Assembly (NCBI GenBank): GCA_023053685.1
Contig: JALIGW010000001.1
Location: 50,573,859 to 50,637,858, forward strand
From: Diadophis punctatus similis
Taxonomy: Eukaryota > Chordata > Lepidosauria > Squamata > Dipsadidae
Direction of reading: 5' to 3'
DNA: 64,000 bases
The notes under the pieces: model-generated
Databases searched by the model: none
The model's input: the letters and a program-made list of their open reading frames with translations, nothing else
Told to the model about the DNA's origin: nothing
Shown: positions 21,818 to 33,738 of the stretch, piece after piece
Layout of the letters: each line of letters opens with the position of its first letter
Numbering within the stretch: position 1 is the first letter of the stretch
Made by a program: the position numbers and the translations under genes

Positions 21818-22419
21818 CATGCAAAATTCCTTCTAGTAGAAAACACTGCAATATCTTTTCTATGTTAGGGCAAAATGAAGACGGACAAACTTCTTTTTAA
21901 TTTGGAAAAGTATTTCCAAAATGCGGACAAACTTCTTTTTAATTTGGAAAAGTATTTAATAGTGAACCCCATGGTAATAACAGAGGTTAATTTCGACTGA
22001 TCACCCCACTATTGTTTAGACCCACTTCTTTGTTGTCCACATGTTGCCTTCTTGGCTGTCTGGTCATTAGATACAGTAAAGCCCTCAATATGCTTGGTTG
22101 GAATTTGAATGAGGTCTTTGTTAAAAAAAAAATTCCAGGAGATAAAAATAGCAACTAGGCCATCGGTGTAAGAATTCTCCTGTGGCTGCTGCTGTTGTTT
22201 TCAGAGCTAAAAAAGAGGATGGGAGGAATTGCTTGATTTTTTTTTTCTGAGGAAAAAAAACGCTGCCTATGACAGAATGAAAATATTTGAAAAGTAATTT
22301 TGCCTGATCTTTAGCATGTTCTGCAGGCAAGATGAGCAAGCTTTGTTGAGGTCGGGGTTTAATCCACTTTCTGGTACTGAGTTCAAGGAAATGGGTCCCC
22401 AAAGGGTATTCAGATAGGC
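21818..22419. other. Mostly unannotated, contains a 42-bp tandem duplication
   Basis: Only the duplication at 21882-21957 stands out. Confidence 0.45.
21882..21957. repeat. Recent tandem duplication, period 42
   Basis: A 34-bp string beginning CGGACAAACTTC occurs identically at 21882-21915 and 21924-21957. Identity points to a recent slippage or duplication event. Confidence 0.9.
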
Positions 22420-22554
22420 CAGAGGTCTTCAAACTTGGCAAGTTTAAGACTTGTGGACTTCAACTCCCAGAATTCTCTAGCCAGCATAGCTGGCTGGAGA
22501 ATTCTGGAAGTTGAAGTCCAGAAGTCTTAAACTTGCCAAGTTTGGGGACCCGTG
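22420..22554. mobile_element. Palindromic hAT-type MITE with 8-bp duplication
   Basis: A 135-bp near-perfect foldback opens CAGAGGTCTTCAAACTTGG and closes CAAGTTTGGGGACCCGTG. AGATAGGC flanks it at 22412-22419 and 22555-22562. The arms carry GTGGACTTCAACTCCCAG and its complement. It matches 29358-29492, same length. Confidence 0.93.
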
Positions 22555-22833
22555 AGATAGGCCCTTGTCTGATTCACTTTAAACAGCCTGCTGCTAAGTC
22601 CCCAGAGAGCAGAAAGCGTATTCTGTGAGGTAATTTGATAATGACAGAGGAAAAAAGAAAGGAAAGATAGATGGATAGATAGATTAAAATTAAAAGTAGT
22701 GCTATCCTTCCTTCATACCCACACTCACACTCTCACACACCCTCACAATAAATAGAACTGGAAGGTGTGAGGCTGGGAAGGGCTGGCTTAGGATCTCTCT
22801 TTTGAGACTGTCTAATACTTTACAGGCTAGAAT

Positions 22834-22960
22834 TTATTTATTAAACAAATTTATATTGCTGCCCAACTCACAGACAATGACTCTGAGTGGCTTACAAAAT
22901 TAAAAAGTTTACATTACAATAATGCATAGACCACTCATCCCAATTGCTGCTGAAGACAGT
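22834..22960 (-). mobile_element. Old L2/L3-type LINE 3' end
   Basis: TTTATTTATTAAAC, TATTGCTGCCCAACTCACAG and GAGTGGCTTACAAAATTAAA form the minus-strand version of an L2-like terminus. No coding part is left. Confidence 0.5.
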
Positions 22961-23814
22961 AATGGATCAGAAAAAATTAATAGATACTGAACTGGTGTTT
23001 TGAACTTCTCCATTCCTGTGTTGGATTGTCTTCTTTGACAAGCTCAAGTTATCTGAGAGATTTCCATCAGAAATATGTGATATGCTAGCACAAAACCTGG
23101 GGTTAACAATGATGGGAGAAAATTCAGTCTGTCACTTTTATAATCTTCATCAATCCGATCACTGAATCCAGGTTTCTAATTAGATTAGGAAGTATTTTTT
23201 AAAAATATGAAATAGAATTATGAGGCTCATTTTGGCAAAATCTTGCACAGAATTAAGCAAGTATCACCATGCCCAATCTGCACTACAGATCACTATGTGA
23301 TCTTCAAAGTATAGCACCTCTTATTTTAAAGATATTTTCTGTGCACCATTATAAACAAAATTCTGTATGTAAACATTTATGAAATGGTGGGAGCCTGAGA
23401 GGTTTGGTAGATTCATTATCTTAGGGGAGTATTACTTCTGAAAAGAGGAAATTTTAGATTGTTACAGGAGGACAACTTATGCATTGTTTGTCCAATAAAT
23501 ATACAGTTTTGAATTTGAAATCTTAATTGTCCCCCAGCTATGATGGTGTACAACTGATCACTAAATCAATTGGTCAAAATATGATATTGGGTATAGGGTT
23601 TTGGCAACTCTATGTACCATTTCTGGCTAAAGAAGTATAAATGTTAGCTTGACCTTTTTATTGTAGCTTGTTAATATCTGCTTATATTTGCTGGAGAATT
23701 AAGTATCTCCCTTGATGTCTACTGCTTCTCTCTCACCATATATTTTTAAAGTGCAGATTTAGGTTTTATAGAACAACACAAAGTCTAGTAGTGTGAATTT
23801 TCTGAGCAGTCAGA
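22961..23814. other. No recognised feature
   Basis: No supported feature. Confidence 0.45.
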
Positions 23815-23822
23815 TGTCTCAC

Positions 23823-24001
23823 CAGTGGTGGGTTGCTCCCGGTTCGGCCCGGTTCTGCGAACCAGTAGCGGTGGCAGCAGGAGGCTCCGCCCACCCACCC
23901 ACCCAGGACGCTTCTGAGCATGCGCAGAAGCTTCTTCACATGTGCAGAAGCATTGCGCGTGAGCGCAAACCGGTAGCAACGGGTTTTAGAGCCCACTACT
24001 G
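23823..24001. mobile_element. Short hAT MITE
   Basis: 179 bp bounded by CAGTGGTGGGTT and GAGCCCACTACTG. The flanks TGTCTCAC and GTTCTCAT share a TCTCA core, so the target duplication has diverged. GAACCAGTAGCGG and AAACCGGTAGC lie inside. The CpG-rich core gives spurious frames. Confidence 0.75.
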
Positions 24002-24009
24002 GTTCTCAT

Positions 24010-25497
24010 GCATTTTCTGGCCTTAAGTAATTCAGTTCTCAAGTTTTTCAAAAATATAGGCTGCATAGAATGCCAGAAGTTATTTCTTAGTACATCCACC
24101 TATACCTATATAGAAGAAATCTAATCAAGCAGTTACCAAGTGTATCATTTCTTAGATGCAGGACTTCAGGCTTCTGCATTTTTGTTTAGAAGAAGGAATT
24201 TCAATGTGTAACTGGCACTATAGGTATACCTACTGAACTTTTATCTTCTCTCAATTTTTGCTGGAGACTTGTTCTCCTTGTTGCTTACATGTCCTCTGGA
24301 CAAAAGCATAATATTCCAGCACACAAAGTATACAGATACAAAGTACAGGGAGAAGGGGAAAGTATCAGCCAAAATTAAGACTTCTCTCCTAGTCTCCCAT
24401 CTAAAATTCTATTATTCAAAAAGAAGCAATATTTTGTTTTGGAATTCTTCCAGCTGTTTGGCTTTCCCTTATGTAATATATTATTAAAAAGTAAGTCTGT
24501 AATCACAGATACCAAACAAGATGATAAACAGCATATTTAGAGATTTGCAGCACACAGCTCTGCAATCAGATGAATATAGTAGACAGCTCAGATCTACATG
24601 GAGAACATAGCCCTGCAGGTACTTAGTAGCCAAGCCAAAGTCATGACCGAAAGATGCATGTTATCTGTTTTCAACTCCTGCATTCTGCATCAATTGCAGT
24701 TTCTGAATGCTCTTCAAAAGTAGCTCCAGGTAGAGTGCATGCAGAGGTCTATTACTGTGGTGATAAGGGCATGAGTTACTGTTACCAGATGGTCTCTCCC
24801 TAGTTGAAGGCCCCTCTAGCCATAGCCTCACCTGCCTATTTCACAATAGTTGGAAATCCAGGAAGTTGATAGCAAACCCTGATAAAAGGTCAAGTAAGAT
24901 CAGGAAGGCCACATTCTCCAACCAGATGCTAATAAAAGTCATCCCCTCAAATCACCAGTGATATTCCGTTCCATGCTTATATAGAAATATGGCAGTGGGC
25001 AAGTTTATTGATCAATTGTTTGCATTTTCAGTGGCAAACATTAAGTTATAAAATTAATAGAAAATGAAATGTATTGATTCATTTATTTCATTCACACTGT
25101 GAAAGCATAAATAAAAAGTAGAAGCTTTCATTTTACTTTATTCAGGTCTAGCTGAATGTAAACACTCTTTTTCATTTATAAGCAGGTGTTTGTTTTGTTT
25201 TGTTTTGTTTTTAATCTTATAACTTCTTGAAAATGTCTCTGTTCCATCTCTGGAACACAAATGAGAAGAATTGTGTTGAGTAAAGTTTTGAGTAAACAGT
25301 AAAGTTGCAATTATTATAATTTTCATTGTTGTTTGTCCACAAAATTTGCATAACTCTGCTCAATCTTTCTTTTTTTTGGGGGGGGGGATATTCTTTCTTC
25401 TGGGAATTTTTGTTTTGGTGAAACATAAACTTGTTTGTTTCTTTAAAACATTTGTATAGCCACCCATCTTAAAACTAACCTCTCTATGGTTTATAAT
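24010..25497. other. No recognised feature
   Basis: A short (TGTTT)n lies at about 25190-25212 and a G run at 25378-25388. Nothing else is supported. Confidence 0.45.
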
Positions 25498-25502
25498 CCA
25501 AG

Positions 25503-25896
25503 TGTCAGCATTCCGAGTAACGCATCCAAAGAAATCAGAATGCCAAGGCAGGAACATTCCTCAAAGAACATGTTTATTGGACACATCATATCGGCACAGT
25601 GAAAACCAACTCTAAACGTTTTCTGTGGTTACCATGTAATTAAAAGAGCAAAAGTTTCCATTCCCAGGTGTCACAGGTCACATTGTCCAATCCAAACAGT
25701 TGGTGGGCTCCCTCGATAACTTCTGCTCCTCCTCCTATGGCCACCTGTTGGGATGACCTTGGTTCCCACAGGAGAGCTCTTTATTTTGTCTACGAGACAG
25801 TCTAGCTATTTCCCCCTCACCTTACCTCCACCATAGTGTGTTGCAACTGTGAAGCGGCACAAGATGGCTTCAGCCAGGTTCAATTCAGAGTTGACA
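25503..25896 (-). mobile_element. Solo LTR, diverged relative
   Basis: 394 bp from TGTCAGCATTCCGAGTAACG to GAGTTGACA, with the same layout as 18334-18731 and AATAAA on the minus strand at 25578-25573. Flanks CCAAG (25498-25502) and CCGAG (25897-25901) are a 4/5 target duplication, older than the 18 kb copy. Confidence 0.82.
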
Positions 25897-25901
25897 CCGA
25901 G

Positions 25902-26853
25902 AATAAAACAGTGTATGCAACAATAAAAGCAAAGAAATAATATCTACTTTCTTTTTCCTTTATTTCATTTTTGAGTGTAGTTTAAATTATGTTTTATTTT
26001 TATTTTATCTTCCACAAGGATTAATTTTCAGTTGGATTCTGCTGTATTCCAAATCTGGATTTTATTTTTATTTTTATTTTTATTTTTTAGTAAAACTATT
26101 GTTTTGGAATAAACTTGCTTTTCTCTGTTTGGAACAGGTCTTTGTCCTTCAGCTTAAGTTTAAATTGTTGTATAACTGTGAAGGTGCTAAGCTTCCTCTA
26201 GAAGGCTGGTAGAAGATTGAGCATAAACATAGATCTTGTTTAATGTATGATTTGCATGCTGCAATAAATTTCTCTTCATAATTAATATGCGGAACAGAAC
26301 ATTAATCTGTTATTGGGAACAGAATAGCTCTCTTCCAGCAAGTCAGCTTCCACAGGCAGAAAAATTTCTAATCTAAACATCCAATCATGCAAAATAAAGC
26401 TTTACAGTCCATAAAATTATAGTGAAGAGAGAAAGTTGGAGATCCAGGTTCTTCACATCCTGTAAGGTGGTAGGGGAAGAAAATGCTGGTGTATTATACC
26501 TATTATCTGTCATCCTTGGATACAGCAGGCAATTTGCTTTATGATGTTACTGTTATTTGACTCATCCATTAAGAGCTCAACCATTTGATCAACGAAGCCC
26601 TTGGCTTATTACAGTATTAGCCAATCTAACAAATATATTTCTAAAATATTTTGAAATAACCTGTCCCGGCATCAGGGATTGGTACTATCCTGTTCTGTGG
26701 TTGGCTTGAGATCTTCTGAGAAACTATTGGCATCATTGCTACTATGCCTGTTAGTTTCCTTTGTGTCATGATTCCCAACATTTTTTATTCCCAGCAATGG
26801 AACTTCTTGTAAACTTGCAAAATGTGTGATGTTTTTATGCATTCTCTTTTTAT
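25902..26853. other. Mostly unannotated
   Basis: A (TTTTA)n tract lies at about 26060-26087. No gene or known repeat otherwise. Confidence 0.45.
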
Positions 26854-27080
26854 GAGCCGAGGTGGTGCAGTGGTTAAAGTGTAGCACTGCAGTTCAGCAG
26901 TTCAGCTGTTCAAATCTCACCGGCTCAAGGTTGACTCAGCCTTCCATCCTTCTGAGGTCGGTAAAATGAGGACCCAGATTGTTGGGGGCAATATGCTGAA
27001 CTCTGTAAATCGCTTAGAGAGGGCTGTAAAGCACTATGAAGCGGTATATAAGTCTAAGTGCTATTGCTATAGCTATTATA
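26854..27080 (+). mobile_element. SINE family 1, near-complete copy
   Basis: GAGCCGAGGTGGTGCAGTGG head with A box, TTCAAATCTCACCGGCTCAA with B box, and a complete body and tail ending CTATTGCTATAGCTATT. The cleanest uninterrupted copy in the window, with only a short deletion between the two boxes. Confidence 0.88.
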
Positions 27081-27872
27081 TGTATGAATTATGTTTTCCA
27101 GTTATAAGGAAAAGGCTAGCTTTGCAAAATCAGTTTTAATAAACAAATGAGATACAAATATAAATTTCTGAAATAGTCACAGAGAAGCTGGGAAAATGGT
27201 AGAAGTAGATAACCCAAAATACAAAAGCAAGCACAATGAAAGAAGAGAGGGGAATGTAAAATACCCAGGAAATATCAGGATACTACAGTATAAGGCATAT
27301 ACTGTAGCACAATTAGGTTTCTAAACTACCTTCTGGAGAAGAAAGGGAATTAATCAGAAATACAAAACTGTGCATGGATATAGTGACATCCCTGTCAGCA
27401 TATATGGACACAAGAAAATGGCAAATACAGTAACTGGCTAGAAGTGAAGAAAGAGCCATCTTGCAATGTTGGGGGGGGGAGACAATAAATACAATGAGCT
27501 GGTAAACTGTGCAGACATTTGGTTCAGGACTTCTGAACAATCAACACGACAAGAGAAGAGATGAAACACTGTAATACTTGGTCCTCTTGTCTTCCTGGAT
27601 GAAACATGTTAGTAAGAGATCCCTATTGTAATAATAAGTATGAAGAGGGGAAAATCAAAACAATTTATGCTATGAAATCTTTGATATGAAGTCACACTCT
27701 ATCCATCCTACAAACATAAAATATTTATTTATTTGATCTGATTTGCATTACTGCTCATTTCACCACTGTGGGAATCCTGGAATTTATCTGGCAGCAACTG
27801 TTCTTCTGTGCTTGTTTTCCCTTCCTGCAAATAATTCTGCAGTTTGGACTCTTAGTTTGCTAGCTCAATCAT
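27081..27872. other. No recognised feature
   Basis: No supported feature. Confidence 0.45.
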
Positions 27873-28738
27873 AATTTCCAACCATTTCTAGTGCCCCAAG
27901 GCTCTGTTTTAGGCCCATTACTCTTCAACATCTTCATCAATGATTTGGATAAGGGGATAGATGGGGAACTCATCAAATTTGCAGACAACACCAAACTGGC
28001 AGGAATAGGCAACACTCCAGAAGATAAGCTTAAGGTATAGAAGGATCTTGACAGACTTGAACAGTGGACACTATCTAACAAAATTCAATTCAATGGTGAA
28101 AAAAGTAAGGTTCTACATTTAGGCAAGAAAAACAAAATGCACGGGTATTGTATATGTGATATCTGGCTCAATAGTAGTAACTGTGAGACAGTTCTTGGAG
28201 TCCTAGTGGACAATCACTTAAATATGAGCCAGCAGTATGCGGCAGCAGCCAAAAAAGCCAACACAGATCTAGGCTGCATTAACAGAGGGATAGAATCCAA
28301 GATCACGTGAAGTGTTAGTACCACTTTATAATGCCTTGGGAAGGCCACACTTGGAATACTGCATCCAGTTTTGGTTGCCACGATGTAGAAAGGATGTTGA
28401 GACTCTGGAAAGAGTGCAGAGAAGAGCAACAAAGATGATTAGGGGACTGGAGGCTAAAACATATGAAGAACGGTTGCAGGAACTGGGTATGTCTAGTTTA
28501 ATGAAAAGAAGGATCAGGGGAGACATAATAGCAGTGTTCCAATATCTCAGGGGTTGCCACAAAGAAGAGGGAGTCAAACTATTCTCCAAAGCACCTGAGG
28601 ATAGGACAAGAAGCAATGGTTGGAAACTAATCAAGGAGAGAATCAACCTAGAACTTAGGAGAAATTTCCTGACAGTTAGAACAATTAATCAGTAGAACAA
28701 CTTGCCTCCAGAAATTGTGAATGCTCCAACACTGTAAG
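27873..28738 (+). pseudogene. CR1 LINE reverse transcriptase to C-terminus, decayed
   Basis: Blocks in order: [20 protein letters not shown] (27890 on), [10 protein letters not shown], where the catalytic Asp-Asp is now Asp-Asn, HLGKKNKMHG, TVLGVLVDNHLNMS, then from 28312 [51 protein letters not shown] and [10 protein letters not shown]. This is collinear with CR1 ORF2. Stops near 28038, a frameshift near 28310 and a stop at about 28693 inactivate it. The 3' UTR and tail seen in the other CR1 copies are absent. Confidence 0.82.
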
Positions 28739-29349
28739 TTTTGAGTCTGGAGACTTCTCAGCTACCTCTTCTTTTATAAGCTAAGCTAAACCTATCATTT
28801 CTTTCTCATCTCATTCTTTATATAGAAAAACTATTGAGTGTTCATTTATGCAATATCTGGTCTGATTCAAAATGTGACCAATTAAGCCTGTTCAACTTTT
28901 CAAGCATCATTCATAAAACCTTCAAAAACTGAAGTTTAATAGCTTATTTAATTTCAGTAACCTAGTAGGTTGGCAATTTTTCACTGAGTGGGATCTGTAA
29001 ATGATCATTTATTGAAAAATTCAGAATCACTTTGTATACATTCTGCACCCAAACTGACATTTTTGTGCATTCTTTTGTTTTCTTATATAAAAAAATAAAA
29101 AAGGGTTGAAGATGTGTTGTGTGTTGCTAATGCAGGGCCAGAAAAAAAGGATGTTTGTCATATTCCATCTTTCTCTTGGGAGCCACACATACAAAATATT
29201 TTACAGTAAGAAGAAAACTGTTGATAAGGAAGGGAAAACTTTTGTATAGAATTGTAACAATGGAACTGTAATTTGGTTAACAATCCATCAATTATAATGG
29301 AATTAACATGCCCATCACCAAATCAATCTGATAGTCCCCCCCCCCGAAC
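28739..29349. other. No recognised feature
   Basis: No supported feature. Confidence 0.45.
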
Positions 29350-29357
29350 ACCTAACT

Positions 29358-29492
29358 CAGGGGGCCCAAACTTGGCAAGTTTAAGACTTGTGGACTTCAA
29401 CTCCCAGAATTCTCCAGCCAGCTATGCTATGTTGGAGAATTCTGGGAGTTGAAGTCCACAAGTCTTAAACTTGCCAAGTTTGAAGACCTCTG
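29358..29492. mobile_element. Palindromic hAT-type MITE with perfect 8-bp duplication
   Basis: 135-bp foldback opening CAGGGGGCCCAAACTTGG and closing CAAGTTTGAAGACCTCTG, flanked by ACCTAACT at 29350-29357 and 29493-29500. Confidence 0.94.
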
Positions 29493-29591
29493 ACCTAACT
29501 GGTTCTCTCTTTCACAGTCCTTTCTTCAAGCATCAAACGCACATATCCCAAGTATGTCTTAAATGCAACAGAATTTTTAATAATTGTTTTG

Positions 29592-30489
29592 CCAGGTCGA
29601 TCACTAACAAGGCCCCCCTTGTTCGGGATTTAATCCTGGAAGGGGGGGCTGACCTGGCATGCATCACTGAGACCTGGCTGGGCCAGGAGGGGGGGTTCCC
29701 CTGTCCAAGATGTGCCCGGACGGGTTCTCAGTTCAGCATCAGCCGTGACCCCAGGGAAGGGGTGGAGGAGTGGCTATTATAGCTCGCTGGAACCTATGTC
29801 CTCGAAGGAGCCCTGCCCCGGAGATTGTTGGGTGTGAGATGCTCCTTCTGAAGTTGGACTTAGGGGTTCAGGTGGGCCTTTTGCTAATGTACTTGCCTCC
29901 TAGCTACGTTGCAAAGGCCCTGCCTGTTCTGCTCGAGGCGGTTGCAGGGCTGGCGATTGAGTTCCCCAGGTTGATAGTGCTGGGGGACTTCAATCTGCCA
30001 TCGCCCGGTGAAACCTCGGAGGCAGTCCAGGAGTTCATGGCTTCCATGACAACCATGGACCTGACCCAACTAGTTCAGGGTCCGACTCACGAGGGAGGTC
30101 ACACGCTTGACCTTGTGTTTCTCTCGGGGCAGTGGAGGGATGATCTGAGGCTGAGGAGTTTAGTCACAGTACCCTTGTCATGGTCAGATCATTTCCTTCT
30201 GAGGTTGGATTTCATGGCACCACTCCTCCACCGCAAGGAGGCGGGACCGATTAAGTGGTTCCGCCCCAGGCGCCTAATGGAATCCGAAGGATTTCAGAGG
30301 GAACTTGGGGAAATACCTGAATCCCTGGTACACGACGGCCTGGAACCGGGTGGCAACGGGGGCTTTAGATCAGATTGCGCCTTTGCGGCCTCTCTGGGGC
30401 AGCGGATCCAGGAGGGCCCCTTGGTTTACCAAGGAACTCTGGGAGATGAAGCGCCAAAAGTGACACCTAGAGCGATGATGGAGAGCTAG
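29592..30489 (+). pseudogene. L2 ORF2, endonuclease part
   Basis: The first frame (to 29782) reads RSITNKAPLVRDLI and LACITETWLG, the N-terminal APE endonuclease blocks with the catalytic Glu in TETW. After a frameshift the next frame (29770-30489) carries LIVLGDFNLP (metal-binding Asp/Asn), HTLDLVFL and WSDHFLL (catalytic SDH). The endonuclease nicks target DNA to prime reverse transcription. All catalytic motifs can be seen, but in two frames. Confidence 0.82.
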
Positions 30490-30541
30490 TAAAGCTGAGT
30501 CTGACCGGACACTTTTAAGAACTTTCATTAAGTCTTACTTA

Positions 30542-32362
30542 GTGGTGATATGGGCGGCAAAATGTTCGCATTTTTCCGCCCTTATTGCGTCTGCCGACTC
30601 CCGCCCAGCCGCCCTGTTTAGGGTGACTCGCTCCCTTCTTGCCAAGGAGGGAGGCGAAGATCCCTTGCAGGGCAGAGCTGAGGAATTTTCTCAGTTTCTG
30701 GCGGACAAAGTCATTCAGATTCGGACAGACCTGGACTCCATTTGGACAGGGCAAGCCGAGATGACATGGGCGAGTCTTAGTCCTGTTATATGGGACGAGT
30801 TTGAGCCTGTCACTCCTGAGGATGTGGACAAGGCCATAGGAGCAATGAGCGCCTCCACTTGTTTATTAGACCCGTGCCCCTCCTGGCTGGTCTCAGCCAG
30901 CAAGGAGGTGACACGCGGCTGGCTCCAGGCTGTTATGATCGCATCTTTGAGAGAGGGGTCCATCCCGCAGCCCTTAAAAGCTGCGGTGGTGAGGCCCCTC
31001 CTCAAGAAGCCTTCCCTGGACCCAGCAGATTAAAAGAACTTCCGTCCAGTCTCCAACTTACCCTTTGTGGGTAAAGTTGTTGAGAAAGTGGTGTCGCTCC
31101 AACTCCTGCGGTTATTGGAGGACACTGATTATCTGGATGCCTTTCAATCGGGTTTCAGGCGTGGCTACAGTATGGAGACTGCTTTGGTCTCTCTGATGGA
31201 TGATCTCTGGCAAGCCTGGGATGGAGGTCATTCCTCCATCCTGGTGTTACTTGACCTCTCGTCGGCTTTCAATACCATTGACCATGGTATCCTTCTGCGT
31301 CGTCTTGGGGAGGTGGGAGTGGGAGGCACCGTTTTACGGTGGTTTTCCTCCTACCTCTCCGATAGGATGCAGTCGGTGTTGATAGGAGGTCAGAGGTCAG
31401 CCCCTAGGCCCTTGATTTGCAGGGTGCCACAGGGCTCGGTCCTCTTGCCCATCCTGTTTAATAGTTACATGAAACCGCTGGGTGAGATCATTTGACGACA
31501 CGGGGTGAGGTATCAGCAGTATGCTGATGATACCCAGTTGTACATCTCCACCCCGTGTCAGTTCAGTGAAGCAGTTGATGTAATGTGCCGCTGCCTGGAC
31601 GATGTGAGGGTCTGGATGGGAGTGAATAGACTCAAACTCAACCCTGACAAGACTGAGTGGCTGTGGATATTGCCCCCCAGGGATTATGTCGACTGTCCCT
31701 CCTTGATTCTTGGGGGAGAAAAATTGACTCCCTCAGAACGGGTTCGTAATTTGGGTGTTCTCCTAGACCCACAGCTAAAATTGGAGCAACATCTTTCAGC
31801 TGTGGCTAGGGGGACCTTTGCACAGATCCGTCTTGTGCATCAATTGCGACCCTACCTGGAGAGGGAGGCTTTGCTCACAGTCACTCATGCCCTTGTCACC
31901 TCATGGCTGGACTACTGTAACACGCTCTACATGGGGCTACCCTCAAAGAGCATCCGGAGACTGCAATTGGTACAGAATGCAACTGTGCGAGCTATGGTGG
32001 GTGTGCCGAGATACACCCATGTAACACCCATTCTCCGCCAGCTGCATTGGTTGCCTATTAGTCTCCGGTCGCAATTTAAGGTGTTGGTTTTGACCTTTAA
32101 AGCCCTACATGGCTCAGGACCAGGTTACCTTCGGGACCGCATCCTACCACATACCTCCCTACAACCAGTTAGGTCCCACAGAGTGGGCCTCCTCCGGGTC
32201 CCATCAGCCAAACAATGTCGGTTGGCGGGTCCATGGGGGAGAGCCTTCTCTGTGGGAGCCCCATCTCTCTGGAACCAACTCCCACCTGAGATCCGGACTA
32301 TCCCCACTCTACTGGCCTTCCGCAAAGCCGTAAAAACATGGCTCTTCCAGCAGGCGGGGTGA
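30542..32362 (+). pseudogene. L2 ORF2, reverse transcriptase and C-terminal part
   Basis: A single frame across 607 codons with only two stops (31031-31033 and 31493-31495). Motifs: AVVRPLLKKPSLDPAD, NFRPVSNLPFVGKVVEKVV, FQSGFRRGYSMETALV, LLDLSSAFNTIDH (first catalytic Asp present), CRVPQGSVLLPILFN, QQYADDTQLY (YADD intact), LKLNPDKTEWLW, NLGVLLDPQL, then the C-terminal LDYCNTLYMGLP, LHWLPISLRSQFK, LRVPSAKQCRLAG and LWNQLPPEIRTIPTLLAFRK. This is classic L2. Confidence 0.88.
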
Positions 32363-32527
32363 AGAAGATCGGATTCCCCCATGAATGAATGTTTTTTTTA
32401 AATTATGAAATGTTTTTTAAATTTATGTATTATGTATATTGTTCTTATTCATGTTGTACGCCACCCTGAGTCCTACGGGATTGGGTGGCCTATAAGAACT
32501 TTTAATTAAATTAAATTAAATTAAATT

Positions 32528-32850
32528 GTGATTCAACTCAGCATAGAGTTGGTAAAATGCGAGATGTTCAGGCTTTGCTAGATTAACGAGAAATAAGGGA
32601 GGCAATTTTACATTTCATCACTTGCCACCAACTATGGAAGAGGAATTTATTAAACCTTTCTTATCATGAGCAAGACTTTGAAATGACATAATTTATAAAA
32701 ACTACCACAGGGGGTTAATTAAACCCGCCCACATACAAGCAATCAAACCTGTATATTCAAGGCTAGACAGGTAGAGAGAAAAGAAAACAACTGAGCAGGC
32801 ACATTATCCTACTCATCTCAAAGAGATATATTTTTAAATGTATTGTAGTG
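32528..32850. other. No recognised feature
   Basis: No supported feature between the L2 tail and the half MITE. Confidence 0.4.
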
Positions 32851-32915
32851 CTGGCTGGCTGGGGAATTCTGGGAGTTAAAGTCCATATATCTAAAAGTTG
32901 CTGAAGTTGAGAAAC
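32851..32915. repeat. Half of a foldback MITE
   Basis: CTGGCTGGCTGGGGAATTCT and GGGAGTTAAAGTCC match only the right arm of the 135-bp palindromic MITE. It abuts the target duplication of the next hAT element. Confidence 0.6.
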
Positions 32916-32923
32916 ATTGATGT

Positions 32924-33477
32924 CAGGGGCGGGTTCCTAATTTTTTTACTACCACTCTGTGGGCATGGCTTATTTTGTGGGCGTGGCTTGCCAGCCATGT
33001 GACTGGGTAGGCGTGGCTAGCCGGCCATGTGACCGGGTGGGCGTGGCTTCTCGGACTGCTGAAGGGAGGGGAACTGAGATAGGTCCTGCCGCCCATTCCC
33101 CCTCCCCTCAGCAGCTCGAGAAGCCTCGAACGTGCGAAAATGCCTAGGATCATCACCGCTTGTTCGTGGCTTCTTGGACTGCTGAAGGGAGGGGAATGGA
33201 GATAGCTCCTGCCGCCCGTTCTTTCAGCATCTCACACGCTCCCTCAGCCATTCTCCCCTGCTTGGACTCACTGTGGGGTAGGAAGGCAGCGCATGCGCAG
33301 TGTCGGAAGCTCGGCTTCTGTGCATGCACAAAAGAAAAAAAATTTTAAAATGAAAAAAAAATTTTTTTAAATGGCGGCGCCCAGGCACCGGCAACCGACC
33401 GCACCGGTACTGTGACATCAACAGCGGGCCGCTACCGGTGCTATAGAGTGGACCGCACTGGTAGGAACCCACCACTG
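32924..33477. mobile_element. Non-autonomous hAT, 554 bp, perfect 8-bp duplication
   Basis: Ends CAGGGGCGGGTTCCTA and TAGGAACCCACCACTG; ATTGATGT flanks at 32916-32923 and 33478-33485. Subterminal ACCGGTACTG, TACCGGTGC and ACTGGTAGG motifs lie near the right end. Copies at 47130 and 48896. Frames inside are spurious. Confidence 0.94.
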
Positions 33478-33496
33478 ATTGATGTGTTGTACTAAA

Positions 33497-33738
33497 GTGC
33501 ACACAATTGTCTTTGTGCCTTTGAGTCAGTCTTGACTCCTGGCAACTGCCTGAACTTGTTCCTGCAATTTTCTTGGGAAGATTTCAAAAGTGTGTGTTAT
33601 TGCCTACTTCCTAGGGCTGAGAGAGAGTGACCGACCCTTTGTGTCTAAGACAAGACTAGGCTTTGTGTCTAAGACAAGACTAGAACTCACGGTCTCCCAG
33701 TTTCTTGCTTGATATTTTAACTATTACACCAAAGATTA
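33497..33738 (-). mobile_element. tRNA-derived SINE, family 2
   Basis: On the minus strand TTTGGTGTAATAGTTAAAAT (A-box region) precedes GTGAGTTCTAGTC (B box). The body CACTCTCTCTCAGCCCTAGG and tail TCAAGACTGACTCAAAGGCA recall BovB-tailed Sauria SINEs. A 28-bp internal tandem duplication (CTTTGTGTCTAAGACAAGAC twice, about 33637-33692) follows the B box. Confidence 0.7.

Larger units (their letters stand above)
29592..32527 (+). mobile_element. L2 LINE, about 2.9 kb, nearly full ORF2
   Basis: Covers endonuclease, reverse transcriptase, C-terminus and 3' end (TTGTACGCCACCCTGAGTCC, TGGGTGGCCTATAAGAA, then a (TTAAA)n tail to about 32527). It is markedly more GC-rich than its surroundings. It has only a few disabling changes: frame switches before 29770 and near 30500 and stops at 31031-31033 and 31493-31495. 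It seems much younger than the LINE A copies. Confidence 0.88.
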
